NCBI GenBank assembly: GCA_022495995.1
Contig: JAFEMH010002565.1
Location: forward strand, 62,001 to 126,000
DNA: 64,000 nt
DNA from: Adenophora triphylla var. japonica
Taxonomy: Eukaryota; Streptophyta; Magnoliopsida; Asterales; Campanulaceae
Direction: 5' to 3'
The notes below the pieces were generated by a model that worked only from the letters and a program-made list of their open reading frames with translations, made no database searches and had not been told where the DNA came from. Position numbers and translations under genes: made by a program. Shown in pieces: positions 22,946-33,930 of this stretch. The stretch's first letter is position 1, and each line of letters starts with the position of its first letter.

Positions 22946-23393
22946 CTTACTTGGCATATTGCTGCATTCATAATAGCTTGCTGAGATTTATTCTCACCCC
23001 TCTCCCTTTAATGTTTTTAGATCCTGAGACAGGCAGACCGGCCAAGTGAGGACGGAAAGGAGTTTGGACATGGTATTTTGGGATTGTTGGGGTACGTATA
23101 GGTTGGCGTAGAAGATGTATTTTGGTATAATTCCTTTATGGAGTTTGTGTGTATAAAACTTAGTTTCTACGTTATAACCAAAGTCTTTTGTAATTAAAAC
23201 AGGTTGTTACTTTTAAAGTTATTCAACTCTTCCTCCCATGTAGAGAGGAATGAAGTTATTTTGAAATGGTTATGTTCAATATGTTTAAGTTGTAAGTTAA
23301 ATCAAAGTTTTAAAAATTTTAGGTGGTTTGAGTTCTATTGGGGATGCTCTAGCTCGGGACACGGGTTAGGTTCCGGGTTGGGGTCCTCACAGT

Positions 23394-23406
23394 TGGTATC
23401 AGAGCT
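23394..23406 (+). other. Tekay primer binding site (tRNA-iMet type)
   Basis: TGGTATCAGAGCT, two bases after the LTR end. It matches the usual initiator-Met site TGGTATCAGAGCC except at the last base. Sets the element orientation as plus. Confidence 0.85.
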
Positions 23407-23488
23407 CGGTTAGAGTTCTCGGGTAGAGTCTAGCTGAGTGAGAGTGTGTGATAATTTACGCCGAGTGTTTGATGCAGGAGTTTATTCA

Positions 23489-24538
23489 ATGGCTGGAAAT
23501 GAGGATGATCAGCATCAGGTTCCGGGCAATGTTGGTAATGCCGGGGGTGATGGAAATCCGAATGTTGAGATGATGAACATGTTCCGAGTATTTTTGCAAA
23601 ATATGGCGACACAAGAGCAAGTACAGCAGCATCAAGAAGGCAGACTTGGGCATGGTTTGGAAAAGTTCGTCAAGATGACACCCCCAAGCTTTAGTGGAGA
23701 CCCAGATTCGGTGAAGGTGGAGAGATGGCTTGAAGCTATGAATAAGATTTTCGCAGCGATGGAGAGTACAGATGCAGAAAAGGTGAGATGCGCAGTCTTC
23801 AAGTTAGAAGGACCTGCAGAGCATTGGTGGCAAGTAGTGAAGGACGGTTGGGATCGGGACCTTACACCGCAGACTTGGGAGAACTTCACACGCAAGTTTC
23901 GAGATCATTTTATTCCAATGGTTACAAGAGATAAGAAGGAAGTCGAGTTTTTGAGATTAGAGCAAGGAGCAATGACCGTGGCGCAGTACTCAGCAAGGTT
24001 TACGGAGCTAGCTCGCTATTGTCCACATTTGGTGCCGGAAGAAGAGAGACGGGTATATCGATTTGTGAAGGGATTAAGGCTAGAGTTGAGGAAACAGTTA
24101 TTGACTCACGACTTCACGCATTTTCGGACAAAGAGGAATAAAGCCTATCGGATAGAGAATGATATTGACGAGCACCGGGGTAGATTTGAGGGTGGAAGTG
24201 GAAGTAAACATAGATTTCAAGGCCAAGGTTCTGGATATAGTAGAGGGCAACAGAGAGGATCAGCACCGGAGTTAGCGAGAGGAGAAGAAGTGGCGACTTT
24301 GACAACTCATCCGACTTCAAGGCAGGTAAGGATTGTATGTGGTTATTGCATGAAGATGGGTCATTCTGAAGACAAGTGTTGGAGTAAGCAAGGGAAATGC
24401 ATGAATTGTGGGGAAATGGGGCACTACAAGAAAAACTGTCCTGTATTTCATCAGAGGTTAGCTTTGGGTGCCGGTCAAAGGAGGCATAGAGGTGGAATGA
24501 AAAGGGACAATGAAGGGAATCCAAAAGGGAATGTGTAA
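23489..24538 (+). CDS. Tekay Gag, apparently intact
   Basis: 350 aa from ATG MAGNEDDQHQV; the longer open frame upstream begins without ATG. Domains: acidic N-terminus; retrotransposon capsid about residues 50-230 (FVKMTPPSFSGDPDSVKVER, LEGPAEHWWQ, LRLEQGAMTVAQYSARF in part, FVKGLRLELRKQL); a Gly/Arg/Gln-rich linker; and two CX2CX4HX4C knuckles near residues 285-320 (CGYCMKMGHSEDKC, CMNCGEMGHYKKNC). It ends at TAA and pol follows in decayed form. Unlike many chromoviruses, no gag-pol fusion frame remains. Confidence 0.88.
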   Translation: MAGNEDDQHQVPGNVGNAGGDGNPNVEMMNMFRVFLQNMATQEQVQQHQEGRLGHGLEKFVKMTPPSFSGDPDSVKVERWLEAMNKIFAAMESTDAEKVRCAVFKLEGPAEHWWQVVKDGWDRDLTPQTWENFTRKFRDHFIPMVTRDKKEVEFLRLEQGAMTVAQYSARFTELARYCPHLVPEEERRVYRFVKGLRLELRKQLLTHDFTHFRTKRNKAYRIENDIDEHRGRFEGGSGSKHRFQGQGSGYSRGQQRGSAPELARGEEVATLTTHPTSRQVRIVCGYCMKMGHSEDKCWSKQGKCMNCGEMGHYKKNCPVFHQRLALGAGQRRHRGGMKRDNEGNPKGNV

Positions 24539-26236
24539 GGTTGAGTCCTTGTTTTGAGTCTTGGAGGGATAGATCCCTTAGAGGTCTTTAGAGGTATAAT
24601 ACCTGTCTCAGAAGTAAGGGTCATACTTTTATAGATCCCGGTTCATTTCATGCATGTTTGGCATTGCATTTTGCTTTAACGTGGCATATATTGCATAAAA
24701 TTTGTTTATGTGTTAGAGGTTTCTGCTCTTATGAGAGAGTACCTCGAAATTTCTTGATTTACCACAAGTGTGATGTGATTTTAGCTGGGCATGTATTGCC
24801 AGTTGATTTGGTATGATTACCAATGTGTGATTTTGATATATACTTGGCCTAGATTGGTTAAGTAGTGGCCGTGCATTGATAGGCTGTCGTATGAAGCGAG
24901 TCTTCTTTTCTATGCCTAATTTGTCTATATTTGTATTAGACACAGATAAGCCTTTATGTGGTATCCTTATTATATATGCATTAAAGATTGAAAAATTTTG
25001 GTTAATAGTGTGAAGATTAATTGGTATGTGGTAGACTTGGGTAAGAAGCCTTAAAAAAATGTTATGTGCTAATTAGGAAAATGGTAAATGTGCTTTCAGC
25101 AAAGTATTATATGACTCCCGGTTGGGAAGTGGAATTACGTATTGATTTAGTGTCAGGTTTAATGCCTATATCAAAAGCACCTTATAGAATGGTTTCGATT
25201 TTGTTGTGGTTACAATGAGCAAAGTTTTATCCTTATCTTGATGGCTTGTGGAAATTATTATTGGTGACATCCTTGCTTATTTGAAGTTGAGAATATCATG
25301 AAAATCAATTGTGAATTGTGTTATCTATTCTTCAAGAGAAGAATTTGTGTGTGAAGTTTAAACAATTGTGAGTTGGCTTGGGAATATTGCCATAATGAGT
25401 CCGTAGTTTCAGGGTTGAAAGGGGTGCTACCAAGGGAGTATCAATAGATTCTTGAGAATTGTATTATCGTGGATTTAGTTAACCTGGAAAGAGGTATCTA
25501 TGATGTAAGATGCCAATAAGGGTGAATCATATAGGTAGAGATGAAGAATGGGTTGACTACAGATCTGATCCTTATCTGACTAATGGATGTGAGAACTTGG
25601 CGATTTTTAATTGCGTATCAAAGGAAGGTTAGTTTGTGATATTATGTAAAATGGGAAAGTAATAACCTATGTTTAGAGGAAGTGAAACAGGCGGAGCAGA
25701 ATTTTCTTATTTTCAACTTGGAAGTGACTGAGATTATTTTGCGTTTAACAAGTGGAAATTTTAATTATGTGCAACTAAATCTGAGATGTGTTACCGATCA
25801 TAAAAGTTTAAAGTATTTGTCGGCCCATAAGAAATTTAACAATAAGCAGAGTCGAGGGTTGAAATTATTAAAAAGACTTAAATTGTGTTATATCTTGCTA
25901 CCCGGGAAGGTTATTGTGATTGCAAATGTGATTAGCCGAAAGGCTTATTTGTCAGCAAGTATATCCTTTGAGTTGCAAGGTGAGATATTATTGCGAATAT
26001 TCAAGTTATACTTATAGTATGGAGACCTTAGAGGAAGTTCAACCATGATTCAGAAGTTAAGAGGATTATCGGTTAGTTTCAAGATGGGAAGACCAAGGAT
26101 TTTGTATCGAATTAGGATGAAAAGTTAACCCTCAACTCGGAATGTGTGTACCGTTGCTGCAAGAGATTAGAAGACCAGTTTTAGAGGAAGATCATAGATC
26201 TAGAATTGCGATTCATCAGGAAAGTTTGAAGGGGTA
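24539..26236 (+). pseudogene. Decayed Tekay pol
   Basis: Full of stops and frame changes, but domain traces follow in order. Protease at ~24625-24900: an IDPGS-like active-site trace and VLPVDLVW. RT start at ~25080-25210: EVELRIDL and PISKAPYRM. RT end at ~25375. RNase H at 25682-25930: KQAEQNFLIFNLEV, CVTDHKSLKYL and PGKVIVIANVISRK. Integrase zinc region start at ~26180-26236: LLQEIRRPVLEEDHRSRIAIH. The sequence then changes abruptly into the Mutator-like element, so the rest of the integrase and the 3' LTR are missing. Confidence 0.78.
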
Positions 26237-26460
26237 TCAAGATTTGAAGAAGGGTTAGTAATGAGTAATATTTGTAATGTTTTATAAGTAATAGATACTG
26301 CTTCATAATATAATATTAGTTTTATAAATAAGTAATAGTTGATAATTCTTATTAGTAATATATACTGTTTCATAATGTAATATCAGTTTTATATAAGTAA
26401 TAGTTTATAATGCTTAGAGTATTAATTTAAGTTTAATCAAGTAATAACTGTTTTTTTATA
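26237..26460 (+). promoter_or_regulatory. Motif-rich region before the PMD-Ulp1 gene
   Basis: AT-rich, with repeated AAGTAATAG, AGTAATATATACTG and ATAATATTAGTTTTATA segments forming an imperfect ~65-bp repetition. It ends TTTTTTTATAG, which can be a splice acceptor, so part is probably an intron of a longer transcript. Confidence 0.5.
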
Positions 26461-29400
26461 GGCCGCCATTTGTTTCAAAGAGCGTTAGCTTGGGGATAAC
26501 CGAGATGGTTAAGACCTTTAATTCTGATCAAAGGGAAGCAGTTATTAGTATGGGATTTGGAGGTCTTCTTGAGATGAAAGTGAAGAGTATTAATCTTTCA
26601 ATTGCAAAGTGGATGGTTGAGAGGTTCAATGGGGTTTCTAGGATTCTTGATGCATCTAATGGTGAGCTTATTCAGTTAACTGCAGAGGATTATTGTGATG
26701 TTTTTAAATTACCAATCAGTGGTCTTAAAGTCATTTCATACAAGCGCAAAGATGATCAACCTGAGGCTTATACTCGTTTTAAAAATGAGTATGGTCTTAC
26801 AGTTAAGAGTACTGTGAAAGACTTGAGGAATATTTTGACTTCTGATATTGCTGGTCAGTTTGGTGATGATTTTAAGATTTTGTTTTCCCTATATTGTTTG
26901 TCAAGTTTCTTTGTGCCAAGGGGTAATTATACTGTTGTGTTGCCCCTGTTGAAGACTTTGTTTGATGTGCAGAATATTGCGAAGTATGATTGGTCGTCTT
27001 ATTGTTTTGATAAGCTATGTAATTCAATCCAAAAGTACCACACCCAGTCGAAAACACATCTTCGAGGGTGTTTGTTGGCTTTTACTATAATTTATCTCCA
27101 TCGCTTGAATTGGAGGGGTACTGTTTCGCCAACTACACTCCCACTTATCAAACATTGGACCAGTGAGAAAATCTTGGAAAGAGTTTTGCAAGAAAAGAAA
27201 TCAGGTTCTTTTGGTAATGGTTTCTGGGTCAAGGATGTTTATCCTATCACAAAAAAAGTGGTTATTTCGATTGATGATTGTGAGACAGAGAAGATGGAGA
27301 AGGAGGAAATTGCTCCTGATGTTGGTGCTAGAACTAATGATTTTGTGAAAAATATTATTGATGAAATAAATAGTGAGGGTTTGGAATTGTATGAGGAAGT
27401 TGAAGAGAAAGATGGAAGATATATAAAGTTTGGTATTCCAAAAGGTCTTTAAACAAATGAAGATATCAAAAAGTCTGCGAAGGATGTAAGTATTTTTTTT
27501 ATGTTACTTTATGTATTGCCATATATTATTTCATGTTGTTTATGGATTACATTATTTATTACATCTATTACATTATATATAGTTATATATTATATTATGT
27601 GTTTCTAATTATTACTCTTAATTTTCAGAAATTTCATGAAATTTTTATGTTGATGAAGAGGGACATGGGAATAGTGTTTGATCATTATATGCACAGTCTC
27701 AAGGGTTTGAAGGATAATGTTCCCAAGGTTTATCAAGTTCACTACACAGATTCACAAGAGGAGGATAGGTTTTGGAGTAGTGAGGAAGTTCTCAAGATCA
27801 TAGATGCAGCATGTGAGAGAATGAATCAGATGATGAAGATGAGCGATGATATGCCGAGTTTTGAGCTACTTTCGTCCTCAAAATTTAACACCCCAATTCA
27901 GACAAAATTCAACATTTTTGATGATGATCAGACGGTAGATATTGGTTTGTGTGATGAGGAAGATGAATCAATTCGAGAAGCCATCAAATCTGTGGAGAAG
28001 TTTGATCGGCCAAATGGATTTTATGATCCTTTGACAGTTACTAATTGTGTCATTGCTGAAAGGACCGATTTTGTTTCCAGTTTTATGACACAAAACAAAA
28101 GATTTTTTGTGAATAGTGATTTGAGAGATAAACAAATTATTGATTTTTGTATGTTTGATATTGATGATTTCTATGATGGGTAAGTTTAATTATTATTTCT
28201 CTAATTATATTTTTGTTTTATAAATTGAAATACTAATGTCTTATTTTTTTTTTATTTTTTTTTCATTCAGGGAAATGGTGATGTTCAGGCTTCAAGATGC
28301 TGACGAATACCCATGTTATGTATTCAAGAAAGATATAATTTCTATGAACATGAAGAAATGGTTGTTTGTTAATATCATTGATACCTGGACTGTTATTTTA
28401 AACAAAGAGCAGAAGGATGGGAAACGGGTGTTCTTAAATCTGTCGCATTGTGTAAGTAATAATTGTTTTACCAACTGTTTTCATTTTGAATAATACTTCA
28501 CATTTGTTTAAGTAATAGTTGGTCTTGCTATAAGTAATAGTATTACACTTGTGAAGTAATAGTGTTATTTTTTTTTTAACTAATAATAGTTTTAGGAACT
28601 GTTTTCATTTTGAGTAATACTTCTCATTTGTTTAAGTAATAGTTTGATATTGCTATAAGTGATAGTACTACACTTGTGAAGTAATAGTGTTATTTTTTTT
28701 TAACTAATAATAGTTTTAGGAACTGTTTTCAGTTTGAGTAATACTTCTCATTTGTTTAAGTAATAGTTTGGTATTGCTATAAGTAATAGTACTACACTTG
28801 TGAAGTAATAGTGTTATTTTTTTTTTTAACTAATAATAGTGTTAGAAACTGTTTTCATTTTGAGTAATACTTCTCATTTGTTTAAGTAATAGTTGGTATT
28901 GCTATAAGTAATAGTACTACACTTGTGAAGTAATAGTGTTATTTTTTTTTAACTAATAATAGTTTTAGGAACTGTTTTCATTTTGAGTAATACTTCTCAT
29001 TTGTTTAAGTAATAGTTTGGTATTGCTATAAGTAATAGTACTACACTTGTGAAGTAATAGTGTTATTTTTTTTTAACTAATAAAAGTTTCTATCTTAATT
29101 TTTTGAAAGGCCTACTTGGACCTTATTGTGAAAGGCGTGGGAATTGATGTTTCTCAAATGGAGTCGAATGTAAGAGATTCTTTCAAGCAATCTCTTAAAA
29201 TTGTTAATGTGGATGCGAAGACGGCTGAAATGGTTAGTACCTTTGTTAATATAGTTATACTTTTCATTTTTTCAGTTTTTTGTATTACTTTTACTTTATA
29301 ATAAAACTTCCAATGTTCTCTTATTTGTATTGTAGATTTTTGTTCCGATTAACATTCGAGAGCACTACTATTGAATTGTTTTGAATTTCAAGTTGGGCAA

Positions 29401-30071
29401 GGTTCAAATCATTGATAATCGAGATTATGATGACAGAATTTTGTTTGAGCCGCAAATTCAGAAAATATATCAAGATATTGCAAAAACAGTGGTATGTACT
29501 TATAAATAATGTAGTGGTTGTTTTTTATATTATTTTTGTATATTATCTGTTTAATAGAGTTTTTTTTGTTTTTTTTATCATTATGATTAGCACAAGTTGT
29601 TGATAAAGTTTGTTCGTGATATTAATCATCCTAAGGTCGGGCAAGTAGTGAAGTATCCCATTGAATTTTTGAAGTTTAACGGGCAGAATAACTCGGATGG
29701 AAATGACTGTGGTATATTTCTGATGTACAATATGAAATTTTTTGATGAAGAAAATGTGTCCAGTGATGATGATATAAGCAAGGTATTACTTCGTTACTTT
29801 TTAATTAGTACAACATGTTTATTAGAGCATTATTGTTCAATTTTTTTAATTTTTTATACTTTCTGTTTTTGTTTTGAAGGGTAATGTGAGAAGAGTTCTT
29901 AGGGCGAAGTACTTACTGAAAGTTGTTCTGCATCCAATCAATACTGCCAAAGAATTTTTATTGGGTAATGTTGTTGAATTTTGTAAAAACAAAACCCAAT
30001 TGAAGTTTAGAGTGAAAGAAAAGAAGAAAAATGATGGAGAGTTGAAGAAGAAAGAAAAGTTGAAGAAATAG
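26461..30071 (+). pseudogene. PMD-Ulp1-like cysteine protease gene of the MULE
   Basis: Exons by GT-AG and homology: 26461-27485, 27629-28179, 28271-28451, 29110-29232, 29336-29491, 29591-29781, 29880-30071. The first exon has the PMD/DUF1985-like N-terminal region (MGFGGLLEMKVKSINLSIAKW in part, DVFKLPISGL). The last exons form an Ulp1-type C-terminus: DTWTVILNKEQ, catalytic His region INIREHYY, Asp in IIDNRD, and Gln and Cys in GQNNSDGNDCGIF. Ulp1 enzymes cleave SUMO-type conjugates; in transposons the substrate is unknown. Breaks: in-frame TAA at 27450-27452, 33 bases before the exon end, and TGA right after HYY in exon 5. All catalytic residues remain, so decay looks recent. Confidence 0.78.
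28490..29090 (+). repeat. ~118-bp tandem repeat in an intron of the PMD-Ulp1 gene
   Basis: About five copies fill the 658-bp intron 28452-29109. Each has AACTGTTTTCATTTTGAGTAAT, then ACTTCTCATTTGTTTAAGTAATAG in part, then GCTATAAGTAATAGTACTACAC, then GTGAAGTAATAGTGTTA and a T-run. Each copy holds four or five GTAATA(C/G)T-type motifs. Copies are nearly identical, so amplification is recent. Confidence 0.88.
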
Positions 30072-30907
30072 ATGTGTTTGTTGAAACAATGTTTTATGTT
30101 TACGTTTTCATGGGGATATGTATATCTTTGAAGAAATAGTTGTGTTGTTTAAACAATGTTCTATATTTAAGTCTCGTGGGAATATGGGTACCTTTGAAAC
30201 AATGGTAGGTTTTTTTATTTTGGTTCAAACAATGTTATGTACTTTTCAATTTTCACTAGTAATCAATGTAAATATTGGTAGTAATCACTGAAAATATTTT
30301 AGTTCTGAAGTATAAGTTTTTTTTTTTTGTTTTTTTTTTTGTGTGCATAAACATAGGTAAAGGTAATATTAATTGCATGTGTAATAGTTGATAAAAACTA
30401 ATGTAATAGTTGAAGTTAGCTAATGTAATACTTAATATATGAAAATGTAAAATCAACTGCATGTGTAATAATTGAAATTAGCTAATGTAATACTTACTAA
30501 TTGATAATGTAATACTTAATACATGAAAAGGTAATAGTTGATGAAAACTAATGTATTAGTTGAAGCTAGCTAATGTAATACTTACTAATTGATAATGTAA
30601 TACTTAATATATGAAAATGTTAAATCATCTGCATGTGCAATAGTTGAAATTAGCTAATGTAATACTTACTAATTGATAATGTAATACTTAATACATGAAA
30701 AGGTAATAACAATTGCAATAAACATAATATTAAAGTAAGATTAACATCTTATAAGTGCATGTGTAATAGTTGAACTAAAACAATGTAATACTTACTGAAT
30801 AATAATGTAAAACTTAATACAGGAAAAAGTAACATTTGTAATATTAATTCTAAAACAATCTAACATTTGGTGTTTTTGAACCAAATTCCCTTGGCTGACC
30901 ACTTCTG
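30072..30907. repeat. Motif array between the convergent MULE genes
   Basis: No gene. From ~30350 to 30840, GTAATACTTA, GTAATAGTTG and GTAATAATTG recur well over a dozen times at spacings of ~15-40 bp, in a loose ~120-bp higher repeat (CTAATGTAATACTTACTAATTG). 30110-30240 has a separate weak repeat of TGTTTAAACAATGTT. Function unknown. Confidence 0.75.
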
Positions 30908-32339
30908 TTAACATGGGCTTCTGTACTCTTTTTTCCTCCTTTTTCGATAGCCCCTTTTATCCTTTTTTTTCCTTCCTTTAGTGACTGAACGAGCTGGATC
31001 TAGTGTTACATTTGATGTAGATGAAACATGTGAACATGAAGTTTCTTCTTGTTCTTCTCTATTGCTCAATGAAGAAAGAGCAACGCATAGATCTTCGTAA
31101 GCGTCGTCAACTTTTTTTCTTGCTGCGTCACTGTCTTGGCACTTCAAAAATAGATTATAGAACTTTCTTGACATTTCATGCCGCCATTGAATCAAACTGT
31201 TATTCCTGTCAAAAAATTTCAAGGTGTGGAATTTATCCCAAACTGATGATTTTGCAAATTTTGTCCATCTTTTCAGTATATACTTTTCTGGTATCTTTAT
31301 ACGATCATTATGATAGAGGATTTTAAATATATGCCTACACAAAATACCACATTCTTCAAATTTTCTACAATTGCAACTCACAAAGTCAGTTTTTGGATCC
31401 ATCATGACATATCTTGTATGTCCAGAACCATCAAGTCCACAAATCTCATAAGTTTGCAGCAGTTCATCAACATCCATAAGAGTACATTTCCTTGTAAGTG
31501 CTAGCATGAATTCTTTTTCAAATCGTTGAAAGACAGATAAAGTGTATACCTCTGAAGCGTGCTTAAGCAATCCCGTTAATAGAAGTGTAGACGTTGGAAT
31601 TGATCTTGCATTTTTGAATTCATCTTGTTCTTCTGTCTTCCTCCAATTTTCCAATATACTTTTAAAAATTGAATGAAATTCTACAAGGTTGTGAATGTGT
31701 GCCCAAATTTTTGTTGGATTCACGCGAGTTTGAAGACATCCGGTTTTAATTTGAAAAACGGAGTCGCCACGCCATTTTGATTTCCTCAAAACTTTGAAAA
31801 AAAAGGATTTATGGGTTCGGAGGTTAAGTTACCCCTTGAGAAGAACGGATCGTCGTTCACCCAAGGTGCCTTGCCGTAGAAAGTCTCCCTAGATTCCGTT
31901 TATTTTTCTTGCTTGCGTGCTTTCTTGTGTGCATGTGTTTGAATGAAAGGGGAGGGAATGTCCCAAGTTGTCTTCCGGACGTACAAACCATTTATTGGTT
32001 GTCGCTCGGGATTTCTTGGATTTTATGTATTCAGGATTTTGATCCCGTCCTCATCTTGGACTTGTGATCATCGCATTTTAACCTCGGGACTTGCGTGATC
32101 GAGAGAAAGACTCCCTTTTATAGTCCAAAATGAGGTTCTTTAGGAAGGAATATCCTTAGCCCATCAATCCTACACCTTAAGACGATCAAGCTTATATGAA
32201 TGCTTCATGCTCGTCTTAAGTGATAATCGGAGATATAGGGTTCAAGTTTGTCCCTTTCTAAAGAGATTGTGGCACCTTTAATGGAAGAAACGATGTAAAG
32301 ATGGGATCTTTACACCGGTCCGTTCCAAGGTTGCTAATG

Positions 32340-32720
32340 GGGACATGGGGAAATGCATGAAAATGACATTTTAGTGAAAAGATGACATTTTGGTTTGCAA
32401 AGGATGCTTTTTGTTTTGCAAAGAATGCTTTTTGATTTAAAAAAAGTGATCTTTATGCAAAGGATGCATTTTTATGTGGGAAAATAGCATTTTATGTACA
32501 AATGATGCATGAAAATGTCAAGGAATGATTTTTTAATGCGAAGGATGCCTTTTTATGTATGAAAATGAGTTTTTGGGTGAAAAGGAGGCATGTAAAAAGA
32601 GATTTTAAGAGCGAAAGATGCTATTTTAATGCAAAAGATGCCTTTTTGATGAAGAAGATGTTCTTTTGATGCAAATGATACTACTTTATATGCAAAAATC
32701 TTAGTTTAAATGCAGATTGA
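32340..32720. repeat. Degenerate AAAAGATGC(A/C)TTTTTATG repeats in the solo LTR
   Basis: Irregular copies of an ~18-25 bp A/T-rich unit (ATGCTTTTTGATTT, GGATGCATTTTTATG, AAAGATGCCTTTTTGATG). Likely slippage-driven; no coding content. Confidence 0.6.
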
Positions 32721-32798
32721 TATGAGATTATAACTTGGAAAAGGTAAAAATCAGATTACAGCTTGAAAAGATGAAGTCTCTGCATAATGGCCAAAGTT

Positions 32799-33053
32799 GT
32801 CGCGTGACATAGGCTGCCTATGTCGCGTGACATACTTAGCCACTTGCAGAGACCTTAGCAACTGGGACTTGCAGAGGCAACAAGACTTTAATATAGCCAA
32901 ATTACTTCACTGACAGATCTCAAAAAACATGTATATGAGCATTTCAAGGGAGTATGGAAAGGTAAAAAAAAACAGATTACAAATAAAAGGTAAAGTTTCT
33001 GTAAACTGGCCAATGGTGTCGCGTGACATAGTCTGCCTATGTCGCGTGACATA
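32799..33053. promoter_or_regulatory. Two palindrome pairs in the solo LTR
   Basis: GTCGCGTGAC at 32799-32808 with TATGTCGCGTGACATA at 32819-32834, and the same pair at 33018-33027 and 33038-33053. The two pairs sit in a ~220-bp duplicated segment. The core CGCGTG is one C-to-T step from CGCGCG. Confidence 0.65.
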
Positions 33054-33672
33054 CTCAGCCACTTTGCAGAGACCTTACAGGTGGGATCTACAGAGGTAAC
33101 AAGGCATTAATATAGCCAAGTGACTTCACAAATAGATCTCAGAGAGCAAGTATTTCAATAGTGAACACTTCAAGAAGGTGTGGATATGAGGGATCCACAC
33201 TCATCTTGAGTGTTCATGCAAGAAACAATGCCAAGCCGGGGCTTTTACATGAAATGATGTGCAAATGGATATGGATCTAAGCAATATAACACTAAAGCAT
33301 GCAACTTTAATCAGAATACAACATTATCAACGCATTTAGCATAGAGATTTCACATTCAAAGGAAATAGAGAGAGGAAAAAGGGTAGAAAATTGTTACCCT
33401 TGAAGACCACGACTTCCTATATCAAGTTAGATATAGGAGCCTTCAAAACAGCAACTTCCGGGGCTGAGATTGAGCCTTGGTTCAATGAGAACCTTTGGTT
33501 CTTGGTGTGTGTGGGAAGTATGTGTGGGATTGTTTGAATGATGAGTGATTTTGGGAGGATTAGGGTGTGTTTTGGGGGATATGTGAGGAGAGACTAGGCT
33601 ACTGGGCGTATTTTCTATAGAGGGGCACTGAGGAGTGAAGGAGAGGTGCCCAAAATGAGAGGTGAAGGCCTC

Positions 33673-33930
33673 TATTTATAGGCTGCATGCATGGGCTTAT
33701 TATGTCGCACGACATAACAAGCCATAACCGTTTTCCTTCTAGAAACATGCAAGGTGGCAAGCTTCTAGAAGTCTTCATGGCCTAGTATGTCGCACGACAT
33801 AAGTAGCCACATCCAGTTCCTTCTAGAAACATGCAAGGTGGCAAGCTTCTAGAAGTCTTCATGGCCTAGTATGTCGCACGACATAAGTAGCCACATCCAG
33901 TTCCTTCTAGAAACATGCAAGGTGGCAGTT
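33673..33930 (-). promoter_or_regulatory. Solo LTR core promoter with three ~84-bp palindrome repeats
   Basis: On minus, TATAAATA (33673-33680) is preceded by TATGTCGTGCGACATA at 33716-33701, 33801-33786 and 33885-33870 (minus reading). The sites lie in tandem ~84-bp units that also hold TTCTAGAAACATGCAAGGTGG. The nearest is ~20 bp from the TATA box. Confidence 0.65.

Larger units (their letters stand above)
6240..23391 (+). mobile_element. Tekay-type Ty3 5' LTR, split by Tat-1
   Basis: The LTR begins TGTAACGACCC at 6240 and ends CCTCACA at 23391, three bases before a tRNA-iMet type primer binding site. Removing the Tat-1 insertion and one target copy leaves 6240-8479 plus 22951-23391, about 2.68 kb, a normal length for Tekay LTRs. 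7516-8479 and 22951-23391 hold no gene; a TATA-like TTTATAG is at 7836-7843. The matching 3' LTR is not in the window: the element is cut off by the Mutator-like element at ~26237. Confidence 0.78.

Noticed and set aside
23394..23406. Partial tRNA-Met gene
   Set aside because: Only the 3' end complement is present, directly beside an LTR; it is a primer binding site.
28490..29090. CRISPR-like array
   Set aside because: Repeats are long and contiguous without unique spacers, in an intron of a eukaryotic transposon gene.
33701..33885. CRISPR-like repeats with ~68-bp spacers
   Set aside because: The spacers are themselves near-identical, so it is a simple tandem repeat.
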